Shown here: piece by piece, positions 45,330 to 54,757 of the stretch | How positions within the stretch are numbered: position 1 is the first letter of the stretch | Layout: every line of letters starts with the position of its first letter | Source of the DNA: a bacterium endosymbiont of Escarpia laminata | GTDB taxonomy: Bacteria; Pseudomonadota; Gammaproteobacteria; Chromatiales; Chromatiaceae | NCBI GenBank assembly: GCA_003660235.1 | Contig: QGON01000068.1 | Span: forward strand, 1-64,000 | Length of the DNA stretch: 64,000 nt | Direction of reading: 5' to 3' | Notes under the pieces: generated by a model | Seen by the model: the letters and a program-made list of their open reading frames with translations, nothing else | The model's database searches: none | What the model was told of the DNA's origin: nothing | Translations under genes and position numbers: made by a program

Positions 45330-46310
45330 ATGGACACCTATCTGACTAATTCTATAAGAATAATTTTATTCTTGCTGATTGTACTCACTGCATCCTCCAC
45401 ATCTGCTGCAGATGTGGAGCTGGATGAGCCTATTCTGCCTCTTCCCCTGGCCCAGGACCTGGATCCAAAAGCAGTAGCGATAGGGGACAAGCTTTTCCAC
45501 GATCCCCGCCTTTCCCACGACAATACCATCAGTTGCGCACATTGCCACCGATTGGCGACAGGCGGAACCGACATGTTGCCCAAGTCTTTCGGCATTCGTG
45601 GACAGATCGGGGCAATCAAAGCCCCAACGGTGTACAACAGTGCCTTTAATTTCGTCCAGTTCTGGGATGGCCGTGCGGCAACACTGGAGGAGCAAGTCAG
45701 CGGTCCAATCAATCATCCTCTTGAGATGGGTTCCAACTGGCTGGAGGTCGTCGATAAGTTGAAAGCTGATCCTGAGGTACTGGAGGCCTTTCATGCCCTC
45801 TACTCCGATGGCGTCACTCCAGAAAATATCAAGGATGCTATCGCCACGTTTGAACGTTCTCTGGTTACATCCAACTCGCGTTTTGACCAATGGCTGCGGG
45901 GCGATGAGAGTGCCATAAATGATGTTGAGCTGGAGGGATACCTGAAGTTCAAAGACTATGGTTGCGCCAGCTGCCACCAAGGCATGAACGTTGGTGGAAA
46001 TATGTATGGATATATGGGCGCTATGGGTGGCTATTTTTCTGTGCGGGATACACCGCTAACAAAAGCTGACTTGGGAAGACAAAATATTACCGGACGGAGT
46101 GAGGATCGTTTCCTGTTCAAGGTGCCCAGCCTGAGATTGACTGCCATCAATGGCCCCTACTTTCATGACGGCAGCACAGAAACACTTGAGGAAGCAATTA
46201 GAATCATGGCCCGTCACCAATTGGGCCGGGATATACCCACCAAGGACGTAAAATCCATTATCTCTTTTCTTCGCACGCTGGTCGGTGAGCACCCAAGGCT
46301 CAATCCATGA
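45330..46310 (+). CDS. Di-haem cytochrome c peroxidase
   Basis: The 326-residue protein is of the CCP/MauG family, periplasmic enzymes that mostly reduce hydrogen peroxide with electrons from small cytochromes. A signal or anchor helix (about residues 9-27) is followed by the first haem site Cys69-Cys72-His73 (CAHCH) and, past the middle, a second one (CASCH). The conserved FWDGRAATLEEQ and the late LTAINGPYFHDGS region with a haem-ligand His are present. Its stop overlaps the start of a large GGDEF/EAL protein (ATGA), an unusual partner. Confidence 0.9.
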   Translation: MDTYLTNSIRIILFLLIVLTASSTSAADVELDEPILPLPLAQDLDPKAVAIGDKLFHDPRLSHDNTISCAHCHRLATGGTDMLPKSFGIRGQIGAIKAPTVYNSAFNFVQFWDGRAATLEEQVSGPINHPLEMGSNWLEVVDKLKADPEVLEAFHALYSDGVTPENIKDAIATFERSLVTSNSRFDQWLRGDESAINDVELEGYLKFKDYGCASCHQGMNVGGNMYGYMGAMGGYFSVRDTPLTKADLGRQNITGRSEDRFLFKVPSLRLTAINGPYFHDGSTETLEEAIRIMARHQLGRDIPTKDVKSIISFLRTLVGEHPRLNP

Positions 46311-49300
46311 TCCAGCATCTCCTTGGCCCAAGACGCTTTCTGCTGTTTCTGTTTATTGCAGCCGCCGCTGTTGTCCTTCTGACATCATTATGGGTAAAGG
46401 AGGCGGATCAGTATGCCAAACAATCGAATCTCTTGATCCAGATGAAGGAACTCGACGCCCGTCTGGATCGGGATGTGCTGCGGGTCATATCTTTCCTACT
46501 GGTGCAATACGATCCATTGGTGGAGACCACAAAGCGGTTACGTAAGCTGGAGAAAAAGGCAAAAGATCCCAAACTCTCTCTCTATGAAAGTAAAGGCAAA
46601 AGGATGGACGATGCCATTGATACCTATTGGGCATCAGTGGAAGAAAAGTTGCAGCTGCAGGAGAGAATCAAGTCGCAGGCTGCCTTTGTCCGCAATGGGA
46701 TCCACTATCTACCTGTGGCTGTGCGAGATCTGAAGGAAGTTGGTGATAACGTCTATGAGGAGGTTATGGCGTTGCTCAATCAACTCTATCGATACAACCT
46801 CTCCTCCAGCAAGACTGAACTCAGTCGGATTACAGAGCAGATAGAGGTTCTGAAACTACTGAATGACCTCCCGTCAACTCAGCATAACACTCTGGATAAC
46901 ATCGTTTTTCATATGCAGGCCAATCTGAAAGGGCTTGCCCTACTCAAACGGTTGGAGGCTCGCTATCTCTCTATTCCCAGTCTTCAGCTATTTGAAACCC
47001 TGCACAATATCCACGAAACCTATCAGGCAGAGGATGCCCGCCAAAGTCGGCAGATCAGTATGGTGCTGTCGGTGATTATCCTGTTCCTGCTCATGGGATT
47101 ATGGCAACTGCTGCGCAAACTCGATACTGCACGGCAGGTTGCCGAGCAGTCCTGGAACAGATTGCACGATGCTGTCGGAAGTCTATCTGAGGCATTTGCG
47201 CTGTTTGATAGTGATAAGCAATTAGTATTACACAATAATAAATTTGAGAAATTCTATCCTTGGTTAAGTGACCGGCTCCAGAAGGGCGTTTCGCTGAAAG
47301 AACTACTGGGAATAATGCCCACTACATTCGAACGAAGCACGCTTGATGGCGAAAAGATTGAAAATGAAATGCCACTTGAACTCTATCTTGAGCGTCCGGA
47401 TAGTCACCGGTGGTACCTGGCAAGTAATAATCTCACTACCGAAGGCGGCCTTGTCTGTGTCCGCACCGATATCACCGAGTCGAAAAAAGCCGAACTTGAA
47501 CTTCGCAAACTTAGCCGCGCTCTGGAACAGAGCCCGGCTTCTGTTGTCATCACCGATACGGACGGGATCATAGAATATGTCAATCCCAAGTTTGAACGGA
47601 TTTCAGGATATACGGCCAGTGAGGCTATTGGACAGAACCCCAGAATAATGAAAAGTGGCGATAAGTCCCCGGAAGAGTACAAGGAGATGTGGGACACCAT
47701 TACTGCAGGCAAAGAGTGGCGAGGTAACTTTCATAATAAACGTAAGGATGGATCTATCTACTGGGAATCAGCATCGATATCGCCACTGCGTAACGAACGG
47801 GGTGAGGTAACCCATTTTATTGCGGTTAAAGAGGACGTCACTGCACAGAAACGGGCCGAAGACCTGTTGAGGATGAATGCCACGGTATTTGATACCACGA
47901 CTGAAGGCATCATGGTAACCGATGCCGATAACCGAATTAAAACTGTCAATCCTGCATTCAGCCGCATCACCGGCTATGAGGCGAGCGAAGTTGTTGGACG
48001 GAACCCCAGCATCCTCAGTTCCGGTCGTCAGAAGAAGCACTTTTATCAGGAGCTGTGGGAGACAGTCTTGCATCAGGGCCATTGGTCGGGCGAAATCTGG
48101 AACCGCCGCAAAGATGGCAGTGTTTATCCCCAATGGCTCTCCATTGCTTCCATCAAGGACGAAAGGGGCAGGGTGAGTGAATATGTCGCTATTTTTTCCG
48201 ACATCACTCAACGAAAGGAAAATGAGGAACAGATTCGCTACCAGGCAAACTATGATGCCCTAACCGGATTACCCAACCGCTCCCTTCTGCAAGACCGTCT
48301 TTCGCAAGCCATCATGTCGGCTGGAAGAGAAGGGTGGGGGTTGGCACTGCTGTTCATCGACCTGGATAAATTCAAAGTCGTCAACGATAGTTTTGGCCAT
48401 GTAATCGGGGACGAACTGCTGCAAATAGTTGCCACACGCATCAAGACCTGCGTACGGGAAGTTGATACCGTAGCGCGTTTTGGTGGTGATGAATTCGTTG
48501 TTTTGCTACAGGACATTTCTGAACCGGAAGATGCTGCGAAGGTTGCCAGTAAAATTATCGAAACGGTCTCCAGAGTGTTTGATCTTTCAAGCCGCGAAAT
48601 CTTTGTCGGTGCAAGTATTGGCATTACCCTCTATCCAGAAGATGCTGATACTCCAGACACTCTACTGCAGAATGCAGATATGGCGATGTACCTGGCAAAA
48701 GATACTGGTCGCAACCGGTTTCAGTTTTTTACAGCAAAAATACAGGAACAGGTCAGGATTCGCCAAAGTCTGGAACATGATCTGAGACAGGCTTTGAAGC
48801 GGGATGAATTTGAGCTCTATTATCAACCTGTCGTAGATGCCGGCAATGAATCAATTATTGGTGTTGAAGCGCTCCTGCGATGGCATCATCCACAACTAGG
48901 CTTTGTTGCGCCAGATACCTTTATTCCTCTTGCAGAGGAGATCGGTTTGATAGGAAAGATCGGGATGTGGATACTGCATGTCGGTTGCCGGCAAGTGCAT
49001 GAATGGCATCAGGCCGGTTTGGAAGATATTGAAATCGCATTCAACCTGTCTGGCAGACAGAGGGAGTTAGGGTTGACTGCAAATGACATCTCTCTGATAT
49101 TGCGCGAGACAGGTCTATCCGGTGAATTCCTTACCCTTGAAATTACTGAAAGTGAGCTTATAGAGGACACAGCAGAGGAGATTACTTGGCTGCAGTCATT
49201 TAAAAATGTCGGTGTCAAATTATCCATAGATGATTTTGGTACCGGTTACTCATCACTTAGCTATTTAAAACGTTTCCCGGTGGATATTTTGAAGATTGAT

Positions 49301-49540
49301 CGGGCTTTTGTAGTTGATCTGCCTGACCACCGGGATGATGCTTCTCTCGTTGAGGCAATTGTTGCCATAGCAAAAAGCCTTAACCTCAAATTGGTAGCCG
49401 AGGGTGTAGAAACCCGAGCCCAGGCGGAGTTCCTAAAGAAAATTGGTTGTGATTATCTGCAAGGCTACTATTTTGGTAAACCAATGCCTGCATTTGAACT
49501 CGCTGAAAAGATAGGCGTCGTTACCGATCCGGCTCCCTGA
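46307..49540 (+). CDS. DAHL-PAS-PAS-PAS-GGDEF-EAL c-di-GMP protein
   Basis: The 1077-residue protein has one helix near residues 9-28, an all-helical periplasmic domain (to about 240) with the LDARLDRDVLRVISFLL pattern of DAHL sensors, a second helix (about 245-265), three PAS domains (about 280-400, 410-520, 530-650), then GGDEF (G726-G727-D728-E729-F730) and EAL (E854-A855-L856) with LEITESEL and SIDDFGTGYSS. Both active sites look intact. The start is tied to the peroxidase gene by an ATGA overlap, so the two are probably made together. Confidence 0.92.
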   Translation: MIQHLLGPRRFLLFLFIAAAAVVLLTSLWVKEADQYAKQSNLLIQMKELDARLDRDVLRVISFLLVQYDPLVETTKRLRKLEKKAKDPKLSLYESKGKRMDDAIDTYWASVEEKLQLQERIKSQAAFVRNGIHYLPVAVRDLKEVGDNVYEEVMALLNQLYRYNLSSSKTELSRITEQIEVLKLLNDLPSTQHNTLDNIVFHMQANLKGLALLKRLEARYLSIPSLQLFETLHNIHETYQAEDARQSRQISMVLSVIILFLLMGLWQLLRKLDTARQVAEQSWNRLHDAVGSLSEAFALFDSDKQLVLHNNKFEKFYPWLSDRLQKGVSLKELLGIMPTTFERSTLDGEKIENEMPLELYLERPDSHRWYLASNNLTTEGGLVCVRTDITESKKAELELRKLSRALEQSPASVVITDTDGIIEYVNPKFERISGYTASEAIGQNPRIMKSGDKSPEEYKEMWDTITAGKEWRGNFHNKRKDGSIYWESASISPLRNERGEVTHFIAVKEDVTAQKRAEDLLRMNATVFDTTTEGIMVTDADNRIKTVNPAFSRITGYEASEVVGRNPSILSSGRQKKHFYQELWETVLHQGHWSGEIWNRRKDGSVYPQWLSIASIKDERGRVSEYVAIFSDITQRKENEEQIRYQANYDALTGLPNRSLLQDRLSQAIMSAGREGWGLALLFIDLDKFKVVNDSFGHVIGDELLQIVATRIKTCVREVDTVARFGGDEFVVLLQDISEPEDAAKVASKIIETVSRVFDLSSREIFVGASIGITLYPEDADTPDTLLQNADMAMYLAKDTGRNRFQFFTAKIQEQVRIRQSLEHDLRQALKRDEFELYYQPVVDAGNESIIGVEALLRWHHPQLGFVAPDTFIPLAEEIGLIGKIGMWILHVGCRQVHEWHQAGLEDIEIAFNLSGRQRELGLTANDISLILRETGLSGEFLTLEITESELIEDTAEEITWLQSFKNVGVKLSIDDFGTGYSSLSYLKRFPVDILKIDRAFVVDLPDHRDDASLVEAIVAIAKSLNLKLVAEGVETRAQAEFLKKIGCDYLQGYYFGKPMPAFELAEKIGVVTDPAP

Positions 49541-49799
49541 ATATTTTACCGATAAGTTGAAGATGTTGATAAATAGTGCAAGGTGCATAATACTTATTAT
49601 GTTAAATCAGACGTGTTTAGGTTTATTCACTTGTTTTCGACCGCCCTGAACTCTGGACACAGGAAGATTTATCCGTAGCACTTGGAGATATTCGCGCCCT
49701 GCCGTGGCTACTGGCGCTCGCAAACGATAAAAAAGGCGGAAAAGTATCAGCCCTCCCGCCTTCATTGGATTTGCCGTTACGCGATCTATCGCGCTACCG
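49541..49799. other. Spacer with non-start open frame
   Basis: The 259 bases between the GGDEF/EAL gene and the 28-residue gene hold the minus-strand terminator at 49727-49762. A plus-strand frame from 49621 to a stop at 49801-49803 reads like protein (begins VYSLVFDRPELWTQ, later LSVALGDIRALPWLLAL) but has no usable start codon near its beginning. It may be the relic of a lost gene or chance; I do not recognise it. Confidence 0.3.
49727..49762 (-). terminator. Terminator of the 28-residue gene
   Basis: On the minus strand AAGGCGG pairs with CCGCCTT and a run of six T follows. It lies 38 bases after the stop of the small membrane protein gene and is oriented for that strand only. Confidence 0.75.
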
Positions 49800-49886
49800 C
49801 TAGTGTTTTTTCATATTGAACCCGACAAGCATCAGCAACAGCAGTACCACCGTCATAAAGACTAAACCCCAATCATAACCGGTCAT
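49800..49886 (-). CDS. Single-helix membrane protein of 28 residues
   Basis: I do not recognise this protein. The 28 codons begin MTGYDWGLVFM, run through a hydrophobic stretch of about 15 residues and end in a positive tail (NMKKH), so the predicted topology is one membrane helix with the C-terminus inside. AAAGG lies seven bases before the ATG; an in-frame ATG at 49901 would add five residues but has no spaced binding site. A dedicated terminator follows. The size and make-up resemble small accessory subunits of membrane complexes, which is inference only. Confidence 0.55.
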   Translation of the reverse strand: MTGYDWGLVFMTVVLLLLMLVGFNMKKH

Positions 49887-49954
49887 TTTTACGCCTTTCA
49901 TTCCGCCTGATTCCAACCGTAGTATAGCAGCACCGCATTTGGCGTAACTTCAGC

Positions 49955-50263
49955 TCAGCGTGATCTACGTGGACGTGCAGCAGGCCGACCTATGCCGCCG
50001 GGCGGCCTGGCAATTGGATGGGTAGGCCTGGGTGGCCTGGAGATGGGCGGCCTGGGCCGATCGGGTTTTTCAGCTGGTGGTTTCACGATAATCGTGTTGC
50101 CGCCACAGCCCCAACAAGGATAAGGATCGTAGTAGCCTCCATAGTAAGCGCCGTATGAAGCTGAGCCGCCAACAGATGAGGAGCCAGTACTTGAACATCC
50201 TGTCAAAAGCACGATACCCAGTAACAGGATGAGGCCAAACATTTTTCGACGGAATAGTGTCAT
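49955..50263 (-). CDS. Small Tyr/Gly- and Pro/Arg-rich lipoprotein
   Basis: The 102-residue protein starts MTLFRRKMFGLILLLGI and has the lipobox LLTGC with Cys23. The mature part has a Ser-rich start, a Gly/Tyr patch (YGAYYGGYYDPYPC), a Cys-rich CWGCGG and a long Pro/Arg-rich tail of PPRPTHPIARPP type. It starts three bases after the stop of the VOC lipoprotein, with GGGGGAG upstream, so the two form a unit. I do not recognise the family; the Pro/Arg tail could contact peptidoglycan or nucleic acid. Confidence 0.75.
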   Translation of the reverse strand: MTLFRRKMFGLILLLGIVLLTGCSSTGSSSVGGSASYGAYYGGYYDPYPCWGCGGNTIIVKPPAEKPDRPRPPISRPPRPTHPIARPPGGIGRPAARPRRSR

Positions 50264-50265
50264 GA

Positions 50266-51153
50266 TCACTCTCCCCCTTCGGTGGCAATACCAGGCCATT
50301 TCTGGATCATGAAGAGTGCTCCGGAGGGATCTGCAAGCAGTGCGGTCTGCTTGTCTTCTTCAGCTGTCCCGGACTTTATCAGCACCCTGCCCCCCAGCTT
50401 GGTTACAACACCCGAAATCTTTTGCAGATCGGCAACACGGATCACAGGTACCCACCGCTGCTCTAATTTTTTATCAAACAGCCCTCTGACGCCGGCACGC
50501 CATTTTCCATTCATTTTCAGAATCCAGTAGTTCTCCCGGCTTTCTCGTGAGGAATAACCCACCAAGGTTTGGTAGAAATCGAGCGAGGCAGCAGGATCGC
50601 TTGACCAAAGTTCATCCCAGAGCCAGTCGTTGATGGCTGGTTCCTTATCTTTGGGATCACCGTCAGCTGATCGAAGAAGCAGTATTTGTGCGCCTCGAGG
50701 ATCGCTGATCAAGGCACCGCGCCCTCGGTGACGCATATCAACGGGGCCCTCATGTATCTTGCCTCCCCGCTCGCGGACGAACCCGACAGCTTGATCCACA
50801 TTCGACACAGAGAGTGATGCGATCCAGCGAGCGACACCTCGACCATTGGGTTTTGGTTTGATTTCGACCATACCGCCGATTGCCTGTCCGTCGCGCAACA
50901 CAACAGTATAAGCGCCCTGGTGCTTGAAGTCCCATCCAAACAATTGGCCATAAAAGTCTTCAGCCTGAGCCACATCCTGGGTCAGCAGGTCATGCCAAAC
51001 TATTTGTCCGGGGGAGTGCTTATGTGTGGCGGGAGAGGCTACAGGCGTCAGATCCAGCGTTGAACAGCCGTTGAGCGCTGCAAAAGTGAACAACAGAGCA
51101 ATGATCGCCATTGAGGGTACGGTATGTCTGCGAAATCTCTGCGGTATCGTCAT
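50266..51153 (-). CDS. VOC-fold (glyoxalase-like) lipoprotein
   Basis: The 295-residue protein has an unusual combination: a lipoprotein signal with lipobox LNGC (Cys30) and two glyoxalase/bleomycin-resistance (VOC) modules, about residues 50-165 (GQIVWHDLLTQDVAQAEDFY) and 180-290 (WLWDELWSSDPAASLDFYQ). Such two-module VOC proteins are usually cytosolic, so the exported, lipid-anchored form is noteworthy. Substrate is unknown. It shares a unit with the next lipoprotein. Confidence 0.82.
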   Translation of the reverse strand: MTIPQRFRRHTVPSMAIIALLFTFAALNGCSTLDLTPVASPATHKHSPGQIVWHDLLTQDVAQAEDFYGQLFGWDFKHQGAYTVVLRDGQAIGGMVEIKPKPNGRGVARWIASLSVSNVDQAVGFVRERGGKIHEGPVDMRHRGRGALISDPRGAQILLLRSADGDPKDKEPAINDWLWDELWSSDPAASLDFYQTLVGYSSRESRENYWILKMNGKWRAGVRGLFDKKLEQRWVPVIRVADLQKISGVVTKLGGRVLIKSGTAEEDKQTALLADPSGALFMIQKWPGIATEGGE

Positions 51154-51330
51154 TATCCATAACTCCAGGTAGCCTGGGGATGCATAATATACTTGAGGAG
51201 ATTCAATGTCCTAATGAATTTAGGACTGAGTGGGATATTCCCGATAGATGTGCCGGTCCTATATAGATGGTTTTGCACACGAAAGCATAGCCCGAATGGG
51301 CCTGGCTGATATTTTGATGCTGGAGCTAAC

Positions 51331-51362
51331 CTAACATCCTCGCGTTTACGCGAGGATGTTAG
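51331..51362. terminator. Perfect 14-bp hairpin after the YdcH-like gene
   Basis: CTAACATCCTCGCG pairs perfectly with its complement around a TTTA loop. It begins four bases after the stop of the YdcH-like gene on the minus strand. No T-run follows in either direction, so it would end transcription only weakly or act as a 3' stabiliser. Confidence 0.5.
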
Positions 51363-51365
51363 CAA

Positions 51366-51605
51366 TCACGCCTGACGAAGTCGCGCGTAGATCTTATCCT
51401 TAAGTTCGGTACGCTTGTACTTCATCGCTTCGATGCTTTCATCCGCGATGGGCTGTCCGCGCTCTTCCAGTTCCCGGATTTCGTTGTCGAGTGTATCGTG
51501 CTTCTTCACCAGCTCAGCAAATTCTGCGTCTGCTGCACTGAGTGCCTCGAGCTTCTTGTGGAATTCGGGGAATTCATGGTCGATATCGTGGTGTTCTGAA
51601 AGCAT
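51366..51605 (-). CDS. YdcH/DUF465 family protein
   Basis: The 79-residue protein has the DUF465 pattern: HHDIDHEFPEF, then two predicted helices with LVKKHDTLDNEIRELEER and a Lys/Arg-rich end (MKYKRTELKDKIYARL). Family function is unknown; members are small, helical and cytoplasmic. GGGAGG precedes the ATG. It lies between the EF-G2 terminator and a perfect hairpin and looks monocistronic. Confidence 0.88.
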   Translation of the reverse strand: MLSEHHDIDHEFPEFHKKLEALSAADAEFAELVKKHDTLDNEIRELEERGQPIADESIEAMKYKRTELKDKIYARLRQA

Positions 51606-51632
51606 GTTGCCCTCCCTCTTTTCTCTTAATCA

Positions 51633-51711
51633 GGGTCAGAGCAGAATGATTTCTGCACTGACCCTTTATTAAAAAGCAGGGATTACCGAATCAGTTTATC
51701 CGGCAATCCCT
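51633..51711 (-). terminator. Terminator of EF-G2 and a second hairpin
   Basis: On the minus strand AGGGATT and AATCCCT (51678-51684 and 51705-51711) pair, aided by CCG/CGG inside, and are followed by GCTTTTTAAT, an intrinsic terminator 14 bases after the EF-G2 stop. A second hairpin, GGGTCAG-GCAGAA with its complement, lies at 51633-51664. Confidence 0.75.
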
Positions 51712-51724
51712 TCTTGAAGAACCC

Positions 51725-53803
51725 TTAACCCTGGCGCGCTTTAACTTCTTTGATTACCTGCTCGGCCACACTGTTCGGGCAGGGAGCATAGTGTGAGAAC
51801 TCCATGGAGAACTGACCACGACCAGAGGTCATGGTCCGAAGGTCGCCGATGTAGCCAAACATTTCGCTTAGAGGAGCATCAGCCTTGACGCGAACGCCTG
51901 TGGTGCCAGCTTCCTGAGATTTGATCATACCGCGGCGCCGATTGAGGTCACCAATGACGTCACCCACGTGGTCATCGGGGGTGAAGACGTCGACCTTCAT
52001 CATAGGCTCAAGCAGCTGTGGGCCCGCTTTCGGCACAGACTGGCGATATGCCGCCTTTGCAGCGATTTCGTAGGCTACAGCTGAGGAGTCCACAGCATGG
52101 AAGCTACCATCTACCAGGGTAACTTTGACATCAAGCAGCGGGAAACCAGCTAAGGTGCCTGTTTGCATGCTGAGCGCGAAACCCTTCTCCACTGCAGGCC
52201 AGAATTCACGAGGGACGTTACCACCGGTGACAGCAGATTCGAACTCGAAGCCGCTGTTCTGCTCGCCAGGCTCGATAATGTAATCGATCTTGGCAAACTG
52301 ACCGGAACCACCTGTCTGCTTCTTGTGAGTGTAACTCTCTTCGATACGTTTGGTTATGGTCTCACGGTAGGCCACTTGGGGCTTGCCAACGGTAACCTCT
52401 ACGCCGTGGGTGCGCTTGAGAATATCGACCTTGATGTCGAGATGCAGCTCACCCATGCCTTTGATGATCGTCTCGCCACTCTCCTGGTCGGTTTCAACGC
52501 GGAATGAGGGATCTTCCTGCATCATCTTGTTGAGGGCGATCCCCATCTTTTCCGAACCACCTTTGTCATTCGGCGAGATAGCGATGGAGATAACCGGATC
52601 AGGGAAGACCATTGGCTCAAGGGTGGCAGGCCGCTTCTGATCGCACAGAGTATGACCGGTCCGGGTGTTTTTCAGACCTACCAAGGCGATGATGTCGCCA
52701 GCCTGGGCGAAATCGAGTTCCTCACGGGAGTCAGCATGCATCTCAACGAGACGGCCGATACGTTCCGTCTTCCCGGTGAAGGTGTTGAGCACAGTGTCGC
52801 CCTTCTTCAGCCGGCCGGAGTAGATTCGGGTAAAAGTCAGCGCACCGAAGCGGTCGTCCATAATCTTGAATGCCAATGCACGCAGTGGGTATTCTGGGTC
52901 GACAATGGCAAACTCACCGGTCTCGTTGCCCTCCGCATCAACCTCAGGCTGGGGCTTGACCTCCATCGGGTTGGGCAGGTAGTCGACAATAGCGTTCAGC
53001 ATCGGCTGTATGCCCTTGTTCTTGAATGCAGAGCCGCAGTAGGTGGGGAAAAAGTCGAGTGCTATGGTGCCCTTGCGGATGCAGGTCTTGATGGAATCCA
53101 GGTCAGGCTCTTGGCCTTCCAGATACTTCTCCATCGCATCATCGTCCTGCTCGACAGCTGCCTCGATCAATTTTTCGCGCCACTCCTCGACCAGATCAGC
53201 CATATCGGCCGGCACGTCCTGGATTTCGTATTTCTCGGGGTCACCTGAATCGTCCCAGACCCACGCCTTACGGGTCAGCAGGTCAACCACACCGACAAAC
53301 TGGTCTTCAGTACCGATAGGCAGCACCATGATCAGAGGATTCGCGCCCAGTACCTTTTCCACCTGTTCGACGACGCGGTAGAAGTCGGCACCGATACGGT
53401 CGAGTTTGTTGACCAGGATGATACGGGCAACCTCGGATTCGTTGGCATAGCGCCAGTTTGTCTCGGACTGGGGCTCAACACCGCCGGAACCACAAAAGAC
53501 GCCCACGCCGCCGTCGAGTACCTTCAGTGAGCGATAAACCTCAATAGTGAAGTCAACGTGTCCAGGGGTATCGATGATGTTTAGACGGTGGCCGTCCCAC
53601 TCGCAAGAGGTGGCAGCGGACTGAATGGTAATACCGCGCTCCTGCTCCTGCTCCATGAAATCAGTGGTGGCCTCGCCATCGTGAACCTCACCTGTCTTAT
53701 GGATCTTGCCAGTGAGCTTCAAAATGCGCTCTGTGGTGGTTGTTTTACCTGCATCCACATGGGCAAAGATGCCGATATTTCGATAACGGGTGAGGTCTGT
53801 CAT
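51725..53803 (-). CDS. fusA2: Elongation factor G, second type (EF-G2)
   Basis: The 692-residue translational GTPase has G1 [12 protein letters not shown], switch I (ERGITIQSA), G3 DTPGHVDF, G4 NKLD and domains II to V ending [12 protein letters not shown]. The sequence follows the non-operonic EF-G2 of Vibrio and relatives (start [32 protein letters not shown]) rather than the EF-G encoded with rpsL/rpsG; that assignment is from memory of the family. It stands alone with its own terminator. Whether it drives translocation or ribosome recycling cannot be read here. Confidence 0.92.
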   Translation of the reverse strand: MTDLTRYRNIGIFAHVDAGKTTTTERILKLTGKIHKTGEVHDGEATTDFMEQEQERGITIQSAATSCEWDGHRLNIIDTPGHVDFTIEVYRSLKVLDGGVGVFCGSGGVEPQSETNWRYANESEVARIILVNKLDRIGADFYRVVEQVEKVLGANPLIMVLPIGTEDQFVGVVDLLTRKAWVWDDSGDPEKYEIQDVPADMADLVEEWREKLIEAAVEQDDDAMEKYLEGQEPDLDSIKTCIRKGTIALDFFPTYCGSAFKNKGIQPMLNAIVDYLPNPMEVKPQPEVDAEGNETGEFAIVDPEYPLRALAFKIMDDRFGALTFTRIYSGRLKKGDTVLNTFTGKTERIGRLVEMHADSREELDFAQAGDIIALVGLKNTRTGHTLCDQKRPATLEPMVFPDPVISIAISPNDKGGSEKMGIALNKMMQEDPSFRVETDQESGETIIKGMGELHLDIKVDILKRTHGVEVTVGKPQVAYRETITKRIEESYTHKKQTGGSGQFAKIDYIIEPGEQNSGFEFESAVTGGNVPREFWPAVEKGFALSMQTGTLAGFPLLDVKVTLVDGSFHAVDSSAVAYEIAAKAAYRQSVPKAGPQLLEPMMKVDVFTPDDHVGDVIGDLNRRRGMIKSQEAGTTGVRVKADAPLSEMFGYIGDLRTMTSGRGQFSMEFSHYAPCPNSVAEQVIKEVKARQG

Positions 53804-54237
53804 TTCTGTTTCCTAGTAATCCCAACTAAATCTTGGTGGGCATTGAGACGGTGCCACGCCGAACACAGGCGATAGCTTTGCGGATGCAGACCCTACCAGT
53901 AAAGATGCTGGTGTCAATACTGAATCTGCATGTGAGCGGGAAAATAACCCCTCTTCCAGCCGAGAAAATCCTGTGGCAGTGGGGATTTTACTTGAATTCC
54001 CTCTTGTTTTTGCCCTGAATTAACAAATTAAACACATTTACATTACTCAGCAAGTCATTGAATTACAATAATTAATTAAGTCAGTATTAATGTCTTGATG
54101 GTCTTGTGCCCTTAAGAGTTACCACACAACTTATGAGTTGACGAGCAAATCACAAAATTTCAGGCTAAATAGTAGATGAGCGAAACATTCACCGCGCGGG
54201 AATTAAATTCATCTGACCCGGTGGGGCGAATTTAAAA
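53804..54237. other. Upstream region of EF-G2
   Basis: This 434-base gap is A+T-rich and lies before EF-G2 on the minus strand. It should contain its promoter and a long leader, but I see no clear -35/-10 pair. Near 54205-54235 TAAATTC and GAATTTA form a hairpin behind the DUF192 gene, perhaps a weak terminator. Open frames here are short and lack start signals. Confidence 0.4.
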
Positions 54238-54705
54238 TCAGTATTGACTGAAGAATCTTCTCGTTTGGGCTGATGGAGGTCTTGACAGGTGAAGTGTGGC
54301 GCCAGTTGTTAAATGATTTCTTGAGAACCAGCCCTGAGGCATCTCCAGAGCGTAGAGAGCCGGTTTTGCAGAAGGATAGGACTTTTCACCATCATCAGGC
54401 TCCATTGAATGGATATTGATAAGTTTTCGATCTTGGTCGAAAAAAGCGACATCCAGTGGTATTTCCACGTTCAGCATCCAGATATGCAGAATCTTCTCTT
54501 GGGGAAATATAAAGAGTAACCCTTCGTTAACACCTAGTTTCTTCCGAAATGAGAGCCCCCGCAGGCGCGATTCCTGATCGTCAGCCACTCCGACAAACGC
54601 CGGGATAGCACCAATTTTGATCACCTCATTTTCTATTTCGCTGCATCCGCCAAGGAGAGTGATAATCAAAAAAGCAAGTGAGAGGTGTAGCGGTGGTTGA
54701 AACAA
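54238..54705 (-). CDS. DUF192 family lipoprotein
   Basis: The 155-residue protein has a lipobox LLGGC (Cys21) and the DUF192 fold: ADDQESRLRGLSFRKKLG, EGLLFIFP, the HIWMLNVEIPLDVAFFD block and the late ALEMPQGWFSRN. DUF192 proteins are small exported or archaeal proteins of unknown role. The TTG start is supported by GGAGGG eight bases before it; no ATG in frame precedes the lipobox. It lies 52 bases after the Sel1-like gene. Confidence 0.87.
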   Translation of the reverse strand: MFQPPLHLSLAFLIITLLGGCSEIENEVIKIGAIPAFVGVADDQESRLRGLSFRKKLGVNEGLLFIFPQEKILHIWMLNVEIPLDVAFFDQDRKLINIHSMEPDDGEKSYPSAKPALYALEMPQGWFSRNHLTTGATLHLSRPPSAQTRRFFSQY

Positions 54706-54757
54706 TGGATTTTTCCCTCCAATTGCCGTGATGCATAGAGGGTCCGGTAACAGCTAA

